53,509 nucleotides of DNA from an uncultured Clostridia bacterium (GTDB lineage: Bacteria; Bacillota; Clostridia; Christensenellales; UBA1242), in contig CALVPQ010000009.1 of NCBI GenBank assembly GCA_944351415.1, positions 1 to 53,509 of the forward strand, given 5' to 3'. Within the stretch, counting starts at the first letter, position 1; each line of letters starts with the position of its first letter. The notes beneath the pieces are model-generated. The model did no database searches. It saw only the letters and a list, made by a program, of their open reading frames with translations, and had not been told where the DNA came from. This document shows positions 1-7,807 of this stretch, piece by piece. The position numbers were made by a program, and so were the translations under genes.

Positions 1-87
1 GGTGTTTCAATTTAACTGTTTTTTATAAATTATTTAACTTCTAGCCCCTTAATATTTTTTTAAAAAGAAGTTTATTTATAGATTCGA

Positions 88-116
88 CAAAAAAAAGAGT
101 ATGAGTATACTCTTTT
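88..116 (-). terminator. Intrinsic terminator after the membrane protein gene at 133-744
   Basis: A 10-bp perfect stem (93-102 with 107-116, loop GAGT) is followed on the minus strand by a run of T. It lies just downstream of the stop codon at 133. The first 87 bases of the window hold no gene that I can see. Confidence 0.75.
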
Positions 117-132
117 AAAATCTATTTTACTA

Positions 133-744
133 TTAAAGTAGATAATCTATTTGTTTATTTTTCTCTCCTACTAAACTATGCCATTCTTGCATTATTTCAT
201 CAATATTTAAGCGGTTGACATTTCCTGAAACTTTCATATTATTCTTTATTAAATTTAACATAATTATAAATTGTTTTCTTGTATAATAACTGACTGCCAT
301 TCTCTCCTTTTTGCCATCGGTTAATAAAAATTCAATATATTTTATTGGCATAGAAGGGCCTTTCCCCTTAAGTTGTATTGTCTGTCTCTTTGAGTTTAAA
401 TGGGAATAGATTATTTTTGCACTTTTTATATCTTTATAACTTAAAGAACATTTATACTGAAGCTTTAGAACTTTTGGATAGAAATCACCATAAGTATAAA
501 TTTCACTTTCCTTTAAATTTATTATTAAACCAAACAAAAAATTTATAGAACTATAAAAAAGATAAATATCAGCAAGTGCTACAACTATACACATACTATA
601 ATCAAAAGACGTGCCCATATCTATTACATTACAACATATAAGAATAATCAATATTAAAGCCAGAATGCTAAGTCCCCATAAAAATGTATTTAAAAATATA
701 AAACCAAAAGAAAGTGGAATAAATCTTTTTTTAATGCTTTTCAT
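133..744 (-). CDS. Hypothetical membrane protein with two N-terminal membrane segments and a soluble tail
   Basis: The 203-residue product has two strongly hydrophobic segments at about residues 12-38 and 50-75. A soluble region of roughly 125 residues follows, with alternating beta-strand-like sequence from about 78 to 150 and a helical C-terminus. This layout resembles small bacterial membrane proteins with a PH-like domain after two helices, but I see no diagnostic motif and assign no function. The start ATG has a GGGG ribosome binding site a few bases upstream. The gene stands alone, with a clear terminator after it, and is not obviously in an operon with cmk, whose stop lies about 100 bp further on. 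Confidence 0.6.
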   Translation of the reverse strand: MKSIKKRFIPLSFGFIFLNTFLWGLSILALILIILICCNVIDMGTSFDYSMCIVVALADIYLFYSSINFLFGLIINLKESEIYTYGDFYPKVLKLQYKCSLSYKDIKSAKIIYSHLNSKRQTIQLKGKGPSMPIKYIEFLLTDGKKERMAVSYYTRKQFIIMLNLIKNNMKVSGNVNRLNIDEIMQEWHSLVGEKNKQIDYLL

Positions 745-846
745 TTATAACCCCTATATATTTGATTTACCTTTCTCCTTTAAGAATATTAAGACTGAAT
801 TTTTTATAAATATTTATAATATCAGTTTTGCAGATATTTGATAAAA

Positions 847-1515
847 TTAAATGTTGGTCTTGCTTTTTATTATTTTTAGGCAATATTCTATAGTTTGCTC
901 TAGGTTCATATTACTTGTATCTATAATAATTGAATCACTTGCAGGCTTTAGCGGAGCAACTTCTCTGTGTTCATCTTTATAATCACGCTCTCTTAAATCC
1001 TTTAGTATTTCATCATAAGATGGAGCATCTGGTTGATTTTTTATTTGCTCATACCTTCTATTAGCTCTAACTTTTTCATTAGCGGTTATAAATATTTTCA
1101 CATCTGCATTAGGTAGCACTACTGTGGCTATATCCCTGCCTTCCATTATACAATTGTTTTCTTTAGCAAAATCACGTTGAAGAACAACAACTTTATCTCT
1201 AAGTATTTTATATGGAGAAATTTGTGCGGCTAGCATAGAAATTTCTTCTAATCGTAAATATTGTGTATAGTCTTTTCCACATACAACTATATGTTGTAGT
1301 TTATCTTCAAAAAAAATTTTCACATCTATGTCTTTTAAAAAGTCTTTTATATTCTCTTCATTGACACCATTATATTTTTTTTCTTTGTATGCACAGGCAA
1401 GCCCCCTATAAATTGCACCTGTATCAAAAACTTTAAAGCCAAGTCTGTCTGCAAGCCCTCTTGCGAGTGTGCTTTTACCACTTCCAACATGACCATCAAT
1501 TGCTATATTTATCAT
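847..1515 (-). CDS. cmk: Cytidylate kinase
   Basis: This enzyme phosphorylates CMP and dCMP with ATP in pyrimidine nucleotide recycling. The 222-residue length is normal for the family. The P-loop GHVGSGKS is at residues 8-15, followed by FDTGAIYRG (the CMP-binding start of the family) and EGRDIATVV near residue 125. The arginine-rich lid (ANRRYEQ) and the RDYKDEHREVAPL segment are typical. I start at ATG 1515 rather than an in-frame GTG nine bases upstream, because AGGGTG then serves as ribosome binding site. In many Clostridia cmk sits beside plsC and rpsA; here those genes lie 12 kb away in another group. A good sigma-A-type promoter is close upstream. Confidence 0.95.
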   Translation of the reverse strand: MINIAIDGHVGSGKSTLARGLADRLGFKVFDTGAIYRGLACAYKEKKYNGVNEENIKDFLKDIDVKIFFEDKLQHIVVCGKDYTQYLRLEEISMLAAQISPYKILRDKVVVLQRDFAKENNCIMEGRDIATVVLPNADVKIFITANEKVRANRRYEQIKNQPDAPSYDEILKDLRERDYKDEHREVAPLKPASDSIIIDTSNMNLEQTIEYCLKIIKSKTNI

Positions 1516-1532
1516 TTTTTTCACCCTTTTTT

Positions 1533-1562
1533 AGTATACAATATTTGATTTGTCTTTGTAAA
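1533..1562 (-). promoter_or_regulatory. Predicted sigma-A promoter of cmk
   Basis: On the minus strand TTTACA (1562-1557) and TATACT (1538-1533) are separated by 18 bases. Transcription would begin within about 15 bases of the cmk start codon, giving a very short leader. Confidence 0.55.
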
Positions 1563-1623
1563 ATAAATTAGCTTTTAATTATAAAATATTTATATAATTT
1601 TTTATAAAATACATTAAATGTGT

Positions 1624-1652
1624 TTGACAAACTACCATAAAAATATTATTAT
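1624..1652 (+). promoter_or_regulatory. Predicted sigma-A promoter of the DNA glycosylase gene
   Basis: TTGACA (1624-1629) and TATTAT (1647-1652) are separated by exactly 17 bases. Predicted transcription starts near 1659, leaving only about 17 bases before the ATG at 1676. Confidence 0.65.
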
Positions 1653-1675
1653 ATTTTCAGGAGAAATTGAAAAAT

Positions 1676-2152
1676 ATGGAAAACAAAACAAAAGTTGCGG
1701 GAATTGAGCCACTTGTTTTTGAAGATAGCCAAATTTTAATTTTGGGCTCATTCCCATCAGTTAAATCAAGACAAAATAATTTTTATTATGCCAATCCTCG
1801 AAATAAATTATGGAAATTGCTTGCTTCTTTTTTTAATGAAGAAGTGCCACAAAGTGTTGAAGAAAAAATTGATTTTTGTAAAAGACACAAAATCGCTTTA
1901 TGGGACGTTGTGACTAGTTCTAACTTAAAAGGTTCAAGTGATGTTAATTTAAAAAAATCTAACTATGATGTTGCAGATATACCTGGTTTATTAAATACTC
2001 ACCCTGATATTAAGGTTATCCTTTGTAATGGTAAACTTGCATACAATCTTTTTACAAAGCATTTTAATGTTGCTCTGCCTGTTTATTATGCTCCTTCAAC
2101 AAGCCCTGCAAATACACGTTTTGATATAGATGCTTGGCGTAAACATTTTTAA
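1676..2152 (+). CDS. DNA-deoxyinosine glycosylase (UDG superfamily, HDG-like)
   Basis: The 158-residue protein resembles the hypoxanthine-DNA glycosylase branch of the uracil-DNA glycosylase superfamily, which removes deaminated adenine (inosine) from DNA. GSFPS at residues 24-28 corresponds to the catalytic motif region, NPRNKLW at 40-46 is a strong family signature, and APSTSPAN near residue 140 matches the second, DNA-intercalating motif. I prefer ATG 1676 over the in-frame TTG 1667, because the AGGAG at 1659-1663 is too close to the TTG. The gene stands alone on the plus strand between minus-strand genes and has its own promoter and terminator. Substrate assignment rests on family resemblance only. 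Confidence 0.82.
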   Translation: MENKTKVAGIEPLVFEDSQILILGSFPSVKSRQNNFYYANPRNKLWKLLASFFNEEVPQSVEEKIDFCKRHKIALWDVVTSSNLKGSSDVNLKKSNYDVADIPGLLNTHPDIKVILCNGKLAYNLFTKHFNVALPVYYAPSTSPANTRFDIDAWRKHF

Positions 2153-2261
2153 GATGTGTTTTATAACTTATTTTAAAGTTCGATAAACCGAGTTTTTCTA
2201 TTAGAGAATATAGATATTCTTTTAATAAAAATAACAAATTAATTAAATTTATTTTACATAA

Positions 2262-2326
2262 AAAAAACTCAAAATGAAATTTATTCTTTTAAGTCTTTGA
2301 CTCTAAAAGTTCATTTTGAGTTTTTT
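2262..2326. terminator. Bidirectional terminator between convergent genes
   Basis: A 17-bp inverted repeat (2262-2278 with 2310-2326) has A-runs on the left and T-runs on the right. It can terminate both the glycosylase gene (plus) and the membrane protein gene that ends at 2330 (minus). The intervening sequence contains a smaller hairpin. Confidence 0.8.
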
Positions 2327-2329
2327 GTT

Positions 2330-2830
2330 TTATTTCTTTTTACGTGGTGCAAATATAAGACATAGTAGTGACGAACCAAAAGCTACAAGTAAGCCCCAAC
2401 CCACTGTATAGTAGGTGCCAAATTCTCTTAATGCGTCCCATGCTTCTTTACCGCCGCCAGGTATTATAGCAAGTCCATCATTGATACAATACATTCCAAC
2501 CATGATTACAGTTACAAGCATACATAAGAAAAACAGTAAAGCGGCAACCTTTGCGCCTATAAATGCTTTATTACTTGATGCACGTGCAATAAGATTTACA
2601 AGTGCAAGTAAGAGCATAATACCTGCAAAAACTAATGAAAGTATTATAAATACACTTGCCACCGTTTGATATGTTCCCCCTTCAAAATTAATGAAGTCAA
2701 ACACACTTTCATTTGGGCTTGTTACTACAGGTGAACCATCTGGGTCTTTTCCATAGTAACCAGTTACAGGTTGTGTGAACATAATGACTGCAAGCACTCC
2801 AAAAACAAGAGTTATTATACCACCAATCAT
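2330..2830 (-). CDS. Hypothetical four-helix membrane protein
   Basis: The 166-residue protein has four predicted membrane segments: about residues 2-20, 58-84, 88-115 and 140-160. A polar loop of about 35 residues between the first two is rich in Gly, Pro and Asp and probably lies outside the cell. The C-terminus is basic (APRKKK), consistent with a cytoplasmic end. A strong AAGGAGG ribosome binding site sits six bases before the ATG. I do not recognise the family. Confidence 0.65.
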   Translation of the reverse strand: MIGGIITLVFGVLAVIMFTQPVTGYYGKDPDGSPVVTSPNESVFDFINFEGGTYQTVASVFIILSLVFAGIMLLLALVNLIARASSNKAFIGAKVAALLFFLCMLVTVIMVGMYCINDGLAIIPGGGKEAWDALREFGTYYTVGWGLLVAFGSSLLCLIFAPRKKK

Positions 2831-2935
2831 ATCTTCCTCCTTATTAGTATTTTACTACAAAGATTGTTATATTGTCAATTAAATATTTATCTAAGCCGTA
2901 ATAAAAATTGATATAAATTGACCAGCATTATTTTT

Positions 2936-3898
2936 CTATTTATTTTGGTTATTATCTGATAAATTTTCGTTATTAGATTTTTCAGTATCAGAACTAGCTT
3001 TACTGTTTTGTTCTATTTCTGCTTCAACTGAATTTTCTTTATTATGTGTTTTTATATATTTTGTCCATTTAATATATCCGTAAGTGGTGTTCGTCAGATA
3101 GCCTGCCTTTAACACTAAGAATACCCACTGCCCAGATATTATGTTTATTGCTGTTTCTAAAAAAGTTGACAAATACCATGCAAGCCATTGTTCACGATAC
3201 CTAAACAGGATAAATAATCCATTAGCCATACCCACTGCACTTACACAAGCGTCAAGATAGGCAACTGCCCGCTCTATAGTGTCGCTACTATAAAAATCGG
3301 TTTCTGGACCATAAGCTGCCAATACATAACCTATTCCAACAGTCCACACAGCAATTGCAAAAACTACGAGTAGTGATTGCCACCATTTTAGTGTTTTTAC
3401 AACCGTGAGCTCTTGTTCATCTTTATCTTTATGTTTCGACCACATAACAAAACTTATAATATCTATTGGAATCCAGAAAAATACTGTGACTGCCATTGTT
3501 GCAAATCGTGATGCTAGTATTATAAGTGTTACAATTTCAACAATTTCTACACCTAATGAAACAATAAAATTCCATCTGCTTTGCTTTGAAATTAGAAGTT
3601 CACAAGTTATATTTAAAATAATATCTGCTAGATATAATATCATTATTATTGTGCCATTAACCCCATTGACATCTTCTTCTGGAAAAACAAAAGCAAAGAT
3701 TATTGATAACACAAGTATACTTATATACCATATCTTTTCATAAGTGGTAAAATAATTCCATAGTTGTTTTAATTTATTAGGCTTTTTGACGGAATTGTCT
3801 TGATTGTTTTCAAGATTTTTATTAAGCTTTTGCAAATCTTTTTGTAGCTTCTTTGTATTCTTATCTATTTCTTTTGTATTTTTCTTTATTAAACTCAT
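2936..3898 (-). CDS. PnuC-like nicotinamide nucleoside/NMN transporter with a coiled-coil N-terminus
   Basis: The 320-residue protein has about 50 N-terminal residues rich in Lys, Asn and Leu, probably helical and cytoplasmic. These are followed by seven or eight membrane segments from about residue 55 to 285 and a charged tail. The later segments match the PnuC family by pattern: FRYREQWLAWYLS, then ETAINIISGQWVFLVLKAGY with its Trp and polar residues, then TTYGYIKWTKY. PnuC proteins carry nicotinamide riboside or mononucleotide by facilitated diffusion. The charged N-terminal extension is longer than usual. No neighbouring NAD gene or riboswitch was seen, so the substrate is inferred. Confidence 0.72.
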   Translation of the reverse strand: MSLIKKNTKEIDKNTKKLQKDLQKLNKNLENNQDNSVKKPNKLKQLWNYFTTYEKIWYISILVLSIIFAFVFPEEDVNGVNGTIIMILYLADIILNITCELLISKQSRWNFIVSLGVEIVEIVTLIILASRFATMAVTVFFWIPIDIISFVMWSKHKDKDEQELTVVKTLKWWQSLLVVFAIAVWTVGIGYVLAAYGPETDFYSSDTIERAVAYLDACVSAVGMANGLFILFRYREQWLAWYLSTFLETAINIISGQWVFLVLKAGYLTNTTYGYIKWTKYIKTHNKENSVEAEIEQNSKASSDTEKSNNENLSDNNQNK

Positions 3899-3930
3899 TT
3901 ATATCTTTTTTTATTATCTCCTTTACACTT

Positions 3931-3962
3931 AAAAATGGCGAAATAAAATTTCACCATTTTTA
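3931..3962 (-). terminator. Terminator of the mscS-like gene
   Basis: An imperfect stem of about 14 bp (3931-3944 with 3948-3961, one mismatch) with a T-run on the minus strand lies just after the stop codon at 3975 and before the start of the PnuC-like gene. Confidence 0.6.
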
Positions 3963-3974
3963 CTTTAGAATAAT

Positions 3975-5072
3975 CTATATTTTGATTTTATTAAACTTTT
4001 TTAAGTTTTTAGGTTTAGATTTTCTATTCAGATTCTCTTGAGATTTAGCTATTAAAAGTTGATTATCAAATGCTAAGTTAATTTTATCGTTAAATGTTTT
4101 TTCTAAAGCTTGCAATTTAAGTTTTTTTGATTTACGCTTGTTACTTTGCCTTCTAAAAATTTCTGTGAAATCAGCATTTTCTAAATCAATAGAGTTTGTC
4201 TGTTTTCTTACTTTTTCCACACGTTTTGGAATACCTTTATAATCAACAGGCATTTTTACAACGTCTTTACGTTCTCTTATTTCAATTTGCTCATAAGGTA
4301 TAGAAATATTGTTACGTTTAAGTTCATTATACACAAGTTCAAGAACATCGTGGTATACGTCCCAATAATCTTCTTCATCACACCAACACCTTGACACAAA
4401 TTCTATGCTACTTGAATTTAATGCATTAAGTCTGCAAAATGGTTCTGGGTCTAGAAGAACCTTGCCATTACTCTTCATACAATCAATAATTAATTTCTTA
4501 ACTACCTCAACATCACTTTCGTAGGCTACATTAAATTTTATATCCACCCTTCGAGTTTTGCTTGTGTCGTAGTCAACAACTGGACTATTTACTATAGTTG
4601 AGTTTGGAATTGTGATACGCTTATTATCTGAAGTCATAATTGTTGTGAAAAGGAAATTTATTTGAACAACATTACCTTCTTTTCCATCAACTTCTATATA
4701 ATCGCCTTTTTTAAACATCTTATTTGATACTATAACAATACCATTTGCAGCATTTGCTATGATATTTTCAAGAGCCATACCAATAGCAAGAACAAGGGCA
4801 CTTAAAGCAGTAAGCAGGCCTGTTATATCTATTCCTATAATACTTAAAAGTATCAACACTAAAACTAAATACAAACATATCTTCAAAAGTGTGCAAATAA
4901 AACCAATTGTGATTTTTTCCATTCGTGTTTTATTTAAAAGCCTTCGAGTTATATTCATTAATAGTTTCACAACTATTATACCAATTATTAGAACAGCAAA
5001 GAATATAACTATATTCCAAGCATTTGTTTTAAAAAAAGTTACAATATCATTCCAAATAGCATTCCAATTCAT
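3975..5072 (-). CDS. Small-conductance mechanosensitive channel, MscS family
   Basis: The 365-residue protein has membrane segments at about residues 17-40, 60-85 and 88-125. The last is the Ala/Gly-rich pore helix leading into the cytoplasmic beta domain. GDYIEVDGKEGNVVQI, followed by ITIPNSTIVNSPVVDY, is the classic MscS beta-domain signature. The cytoplasmic alpha/beta domain runs to about residue 275. A basic tail of about 90 residues (many Lys, Arg, Asn) is longer than in simple MscS proteins. The channel opens under membrane tension to release solutes during osmotic downshock. It lies downstream of the SAM synthetase gene on the same strand, but with a gap of about 70 bp. Confidence 0.93.
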   Translation of the reverse strand: MNWNAIWNDIVTFFKTNAWNIVIFFAVLIIGIIVVKLLMNITRRLLNKTRMEKITIGFICTLLKICLYLVLVLILLSIIGIDITGLLTALSALVLAIGMALENIIANAANGIVIVSNKMFKKGDYIEVDGKEGNVVQINFLFTTIMTSDNKRITIPNSTIVNSPVVDYDTSKTRRVDIKFNVAYESDVEVVKKLIIDCMKSNGKVLLDPEPFCRLNALNSSSIEFVSRCWCDEEDYWDVYHDVLELVYNELKRNNISIPYEQIEIRERKDVVKMPVDYKGIPKRVEKVRKQTNSIDLENADFTEIFRRQSNKRKSKKLKLQALEKTFNDKINLAFDNQLLIAKSQENLNRKSKPKNLKKFNKIKI

Positions 5073-5142
5073 AATATCCTCTTTTGTTATAATTAAAAAT
5101 AATATTTTGCAGTATTTATAATAAAACTATTCTACAAAAAAG

Positions 5143-6516
5143 TCAATTAATATTTAAAAATTTTATTTTTTCCCAAGGAAAATTATCCCTACCAAAATGT
5201 CCATAGCAGGCGGTTTCTTTATATATTGGCTTCAAAAGGTTAAGTTCCTTTATAATATTATCCAAAGAAAAATCAAAATTTTTCTTTACAAAGGCATATA
5301 TCTTATCTATAGAAACTTTATTTGTGTTAAAGCAATCAATATACAAACTTATTGGTGATGGTTTTCCAATTGAGTAGCTAACTTGCAATTCACATCTATC
5401 TGCTAAACCTGCTGCAACAATATTCTTTGCGACGAACCTTGCATAATATGCCCCTGACCTATCAACCTTAGTTGCATTCTTTGAACTGTAACACCCACCG
5501 CCAACTCTGCCAATTCCGCCATAACTATCAACTACAATTTTTCTTCCAACACAACCGCTATCTGAAAATGAACCCCATATTGTAAATTTGCCACTTGGAT
5601 TTATTATATATTCGGTTTTATCAGTGACTTTATCGCTGTATTCTTTTAACACTTTATCAACAACATTTTCTTTTATATTGCTATAAATTTGTGCATTATC
5701 AAGTTCTTCAGTATGTGAAACGGAAATAATTATTTTTGCAATTTCACTTGGTTTTTCATCGATATACTTAACTGAAACTTGACACTTTGCATCTGCAAAA
5801 TATTTGTTATTTGTTTTGCGGTATTGTTCATAAGTTCTCATAAGTTTATGCGCTATAATTATTGGAAGAGGCATATATTCTTCAGTTTCATTTGTGGCAT
5901 AGCCATACATCATACCTTGGTCGTTTGCACATAAAGTCTTTTTTACTACAGCTTGATTTATATCTGGACTTTGCTCGCTGATTTCCTTTATAACTATAAA
6001 ATCATTTTTGTAGCCTATATCTTTTAAAATATCTTTAGCTATTTTTTCATAATTGATTTTGGCTTTTGTTGTGGCTTCACCATAGATAAAAAGTTTATCG
6101 TTTTTTATTGCACACTCCACTGCCATCTGGCTGTTTTTATCTTGTTTTAATGCCTCATCTAAAAATGCATCAGCAATTGTATCACAAGTTTTATCTGGGT
6201 GCCCAATATTTACACTTTCACTCGTTATAATCTTCTCTATTCCTGCTCCGAATAGACCTTTAAATTCATCATAAGTTATTTTTTTACCCTTAAAATTTTT
6301 ATAGGCAGATGTATGCACATTTGATATAAAACCATTTTTTTCTATTGCTATATGAAATGAACAGTTATCGTTTGATTTTATGGCTTTGCCACCAAGCCAT
6401 TTAAACCCATTTTCTACGGCAAAAGATAAAAATTCTTTTCGTTTTGCACCTAAATCTACAAAAATAGTTTCGTTTTTTGTTAGTTTTTTTAATTTCTCTT
6501 TTAATTCCTTTTTCAT
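5143..6516 (-). CDS. metK: Divergent S-adenosylmethionine synthetase with an N-terminal extension
   Basis: The enzyme makes SAM from methionine and ATP. In the 457-residue product the ATP motif GHPDK is at residues 105-109. SPDINQAV, ANDQGMMYGYATNE, INPSGKFTIWG, GRKIVVDSYGG, TKVDRSGAYYARF and AAGLADRCELQVSY follow in normal family order. Two features are odd. The first 92 or so residues precede the usual start and form an extra domain (with FKWLGGKAI and YDEFKGLFG). The usual Gly-Pro phosphate-loop segment after FTI reads WGSFSDSG. Divergence and extension resemble phage-type SAM synthetases. ATG 6516 is chosen over 6534 because AAAGGAGGA lies at 6521-6529. A SAM riboswitch precedes it. Confidence 0.88.
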   Translation of the reverse strand: MKKELKEKLKKLTKNETIFVDLGAKRKEFLSFAVENGFKWLGGKAIKSNDNCSFHIAIEKNGFISNVHTSAYKNFKGKKITYDEFKGLFGAGIEKIITSESVNIGHPDKTCDTIADAFLDEALKQDKNSQMAVECAIKNDKLFIYGEATTKAKINYEKIAKDILKDIGYKNDFIVIKEISEQSPDINQAVVKKTLCANDQGMMYGYATNETEEYMPLPIIIAHKLMRTYEQYRKTNNKYFADAKCQVSVKYIDEKPSEIAKIIISVSHTEELDNAQIYSNIKENVVDKVLKEYSDKVTDKTEYIINPSGKFTIWGSFSDSGCVGRKIVVDSYGGIGRVGGGCYSSKNATKVDRSGAYYARFVAKNIVAAGLADRCELQVSYSIGKPSPISLYIDCFNTNKVSIDKIYAFVKKNFDFSLDNIIKELNLLKPIYKETACYGHFGRDNFPWEKIKFLNIN

Positions 6517-6534
6517 TCTTTCCTCCTTTATCAT

Positions 6535-6681
6535 ACCATAAAGAGAGTAAAAAGAAAAAGCCCATCGTTCTGATGGACATTAGAATTATTTCATTTCGCC
6601 ATCAGTCAGCCTTTAGCACCTTGAGTTAAACTTAGGTTGCTGTGTGGTCAAAGGGGCTGTCCCTCGCACACTCTTTATGGT
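6535..6681 (-). promoter_or_regulatory. SAM-I (S-box) riboswitch controlling metK
   Basis: On the minus strand the leader contains the S-box landmarks in order: AAGAG, GAGGGACAGCCCC, UUGACC, GCAACC, AAGGUGCUAA, then a terminator. GUGUG and CACAC form the helix around the first internal loop, and AACCU/AGGU form the next. The downstream strand CTGATGG (about 6605-6599) can pair with CCATCAG of the terminator, an antiterminator arrangement. An 11-bp perfect inverted repeat (6671-6681 with 6535-6545) encloses the whole aptamer plus terminator. That is unusual for the first helix of this class. SAM binding should switch off metK. Confidence 0.88.
6549..6578 (-). terminator. Riboswitch terminator hairpin
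   Basis: A 7-bp stem (one G-U pair, loop AGAAC) at 6560-6578 is followed on the minus strand by TTTTTCTTTTT. It is the expression platform of the SAM riboswitch. Confidence 0.75.
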
Positions 6682-6690
6682 TATGATATA

Positions 6691-6719
6691 ATTATAATTT
6701 ATTAAAATTTATTTTGCAA
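6691..6719 (-). promoter_or_regulatory. Predicted promoter of the SAM riboswitch and metK
   Basis: On the minus strand TTGCAA (6719-6714) and TATAAT (6696-6691) are 17 bases apart. The predicted transcript begins near 6684, directly before the first riboswitch helix. Confidence 0.7.
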
Positions 6720-6762
6720 TCTTTTTTTAAAAATTTTTATTTATTTTTTGTGTTTTAAAATC

Positions 6763-6861
6763 GTGCGACAAAATTGTTTTGCGAGAATGCAAAACAAGAA
6801 ACTTTTGCCTTGGCAAAAGTTTCTTTCAAGCTCTCTTTGTGAGAGCTTGATTTTGTCGCAC
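6763..6861. repeat. Multi-hairpin intergenic element A (closing stem plus three hairpins)
   Basis: A perfect 12-bp outer inverted repeat (6763-6774 with 6850-6861) encloses three consecutive hairpins. They are 8 bp (6775-6796, loop GAGAAT), about 13 bp with a tiny loop (6797-6824) and 9 bp (6827-6849, loop TTTGT). Almost every base is paired, giving a four-way-junction fold. It lies 24 bp after the stop of the flavodoxin-ferredoxin gene and upstream of the metK promoter. The layout matches the elements at 20220 and 42557, but this copy lacks their shared 24-nt box. Confidence 0.7.
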
Positions 6862-6884
6862 ATCACAATAAAATTCAACAATGC

Positions 6885-7802
6885 TTAAACCTTCACAACT
6901 TCTTCATCTTCTTGTTCTTCGTTTTGAACAATTTCACCACGAGCTTTAGCTATTTTTTCGTTGCATCTATTAAAATATTTTATGTATGATTTTTTACAAT
7001 ATTTTTTATGTGCATCTTCTTCATAGTCATTAGGATTATTAAAATTATATGCACCATTAACCTTCCATTTTTCAAATAATCCTATTTTTATTGCGCTCTT
7101 AGGGCAAAAGAAGGAACATCTCATGCACATAATACAATTTTTGCCAAAATGAAACTCTCCATTTTCAACTGTTATATTATGCGTTGGGCAAGTGCTTACA
7201 CACTTATTGCAATGAATACACTTATCATTAACCTTATATTGTTTACCATTAAATCTGCCACCCCAAAATTCAATACGGAATAGCCATGCAATAAAACTTC
7301 CCATAAATACCCCAGAAAGCTTAACAGGTATATTATTTAGAATTTCCTTACAATCAATCGGTATAACCTCTTTGGCTGTTGCCCACATCTTATATGCCAT
7401 ATTGTCGGTATGACGGAAAATAATATTATATGGCATAACATAATGATATTCGTTAGTGACAATATACCCCTTTTTCTTTAAAATCTTTTTTAACTTTATC
7501 GATGAGATATTGTTAAGTTTTAACGGCTCGCCTGATGTTTTAATAATAAAAACTTTTTTACCATCAACATTTTTTAAACTTTTAGCAAACTTAAGAATTA
7601 TAGATGGTGCATTAAAAGCATGAATAGGATACCCTATTCCTATATAATCATAGTTATTTACATCAAAATTAAAATTATTATCTTCTATCTTATATGTATC
7701 AACCTCGCAGCCGTTATCTTCAAAAGATTCAACAAACTTGTTTACAACTTTTCTTGTATTGCCTGTGCCAGAAAAATAACAAATTAAAATTTTCATCATC
7801 AT
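6885..7802 (-). CDS. EFR1-type protein: flavodoxin domain plus two [4Fe-4S] clusters
   Basis: The 305-residue protein has an N-terminal flavodoxin-like fold with the FMN phosphate loop SGTGNTRKV at residues 11-19 and GIGYPIHAFNAP near 55-66. Two ferredoxin cluster motifs follow at residues 195-205 (CIHCNKCVSTCP) and 223-234 (CIMCMRCSFFCP). Proteins with this architecture are electron carriers of uncertain partner in anaerobes. Three ATG codons in a row (7802, 7799, 7796) follow an AAAGGA site; the second or third is best spaced. The gene begins 5 bp after the SDR gene at 7808-9352, so the two are probably co-transcribed and may act in the same redox step. Confidence 0.85.
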   Translation of the reverse strand: MMMKILICYFSGTGNTRKVVNKFVESFEDNGCEVDTYKIEDNNFNFDVNNYDYIGIGYPIHAFNAPSIILKFAKSLKNVDGKKVFIIKTSGEPLKLNNISSIKLKKILKKKGYIVTNEYHYVMPYNIIFRHTDNMAYKMWATAKEVIPIDCKEILNNIPVKLSGVFMGSFIAWLFRIEFWGGRFNGKQYKVNDKCIHCNKCVSTCPTHNITVENGEFHFGKNCIMCMRCSFFCPKSAIKIGLFEKWKVNGAYNFNNPNDYEEDAHKKYCKKSYIKYFNRCNEKIAKARGEIVQNEEQEDEEVVKV

Positions 7803-7807
7803 TTCCT

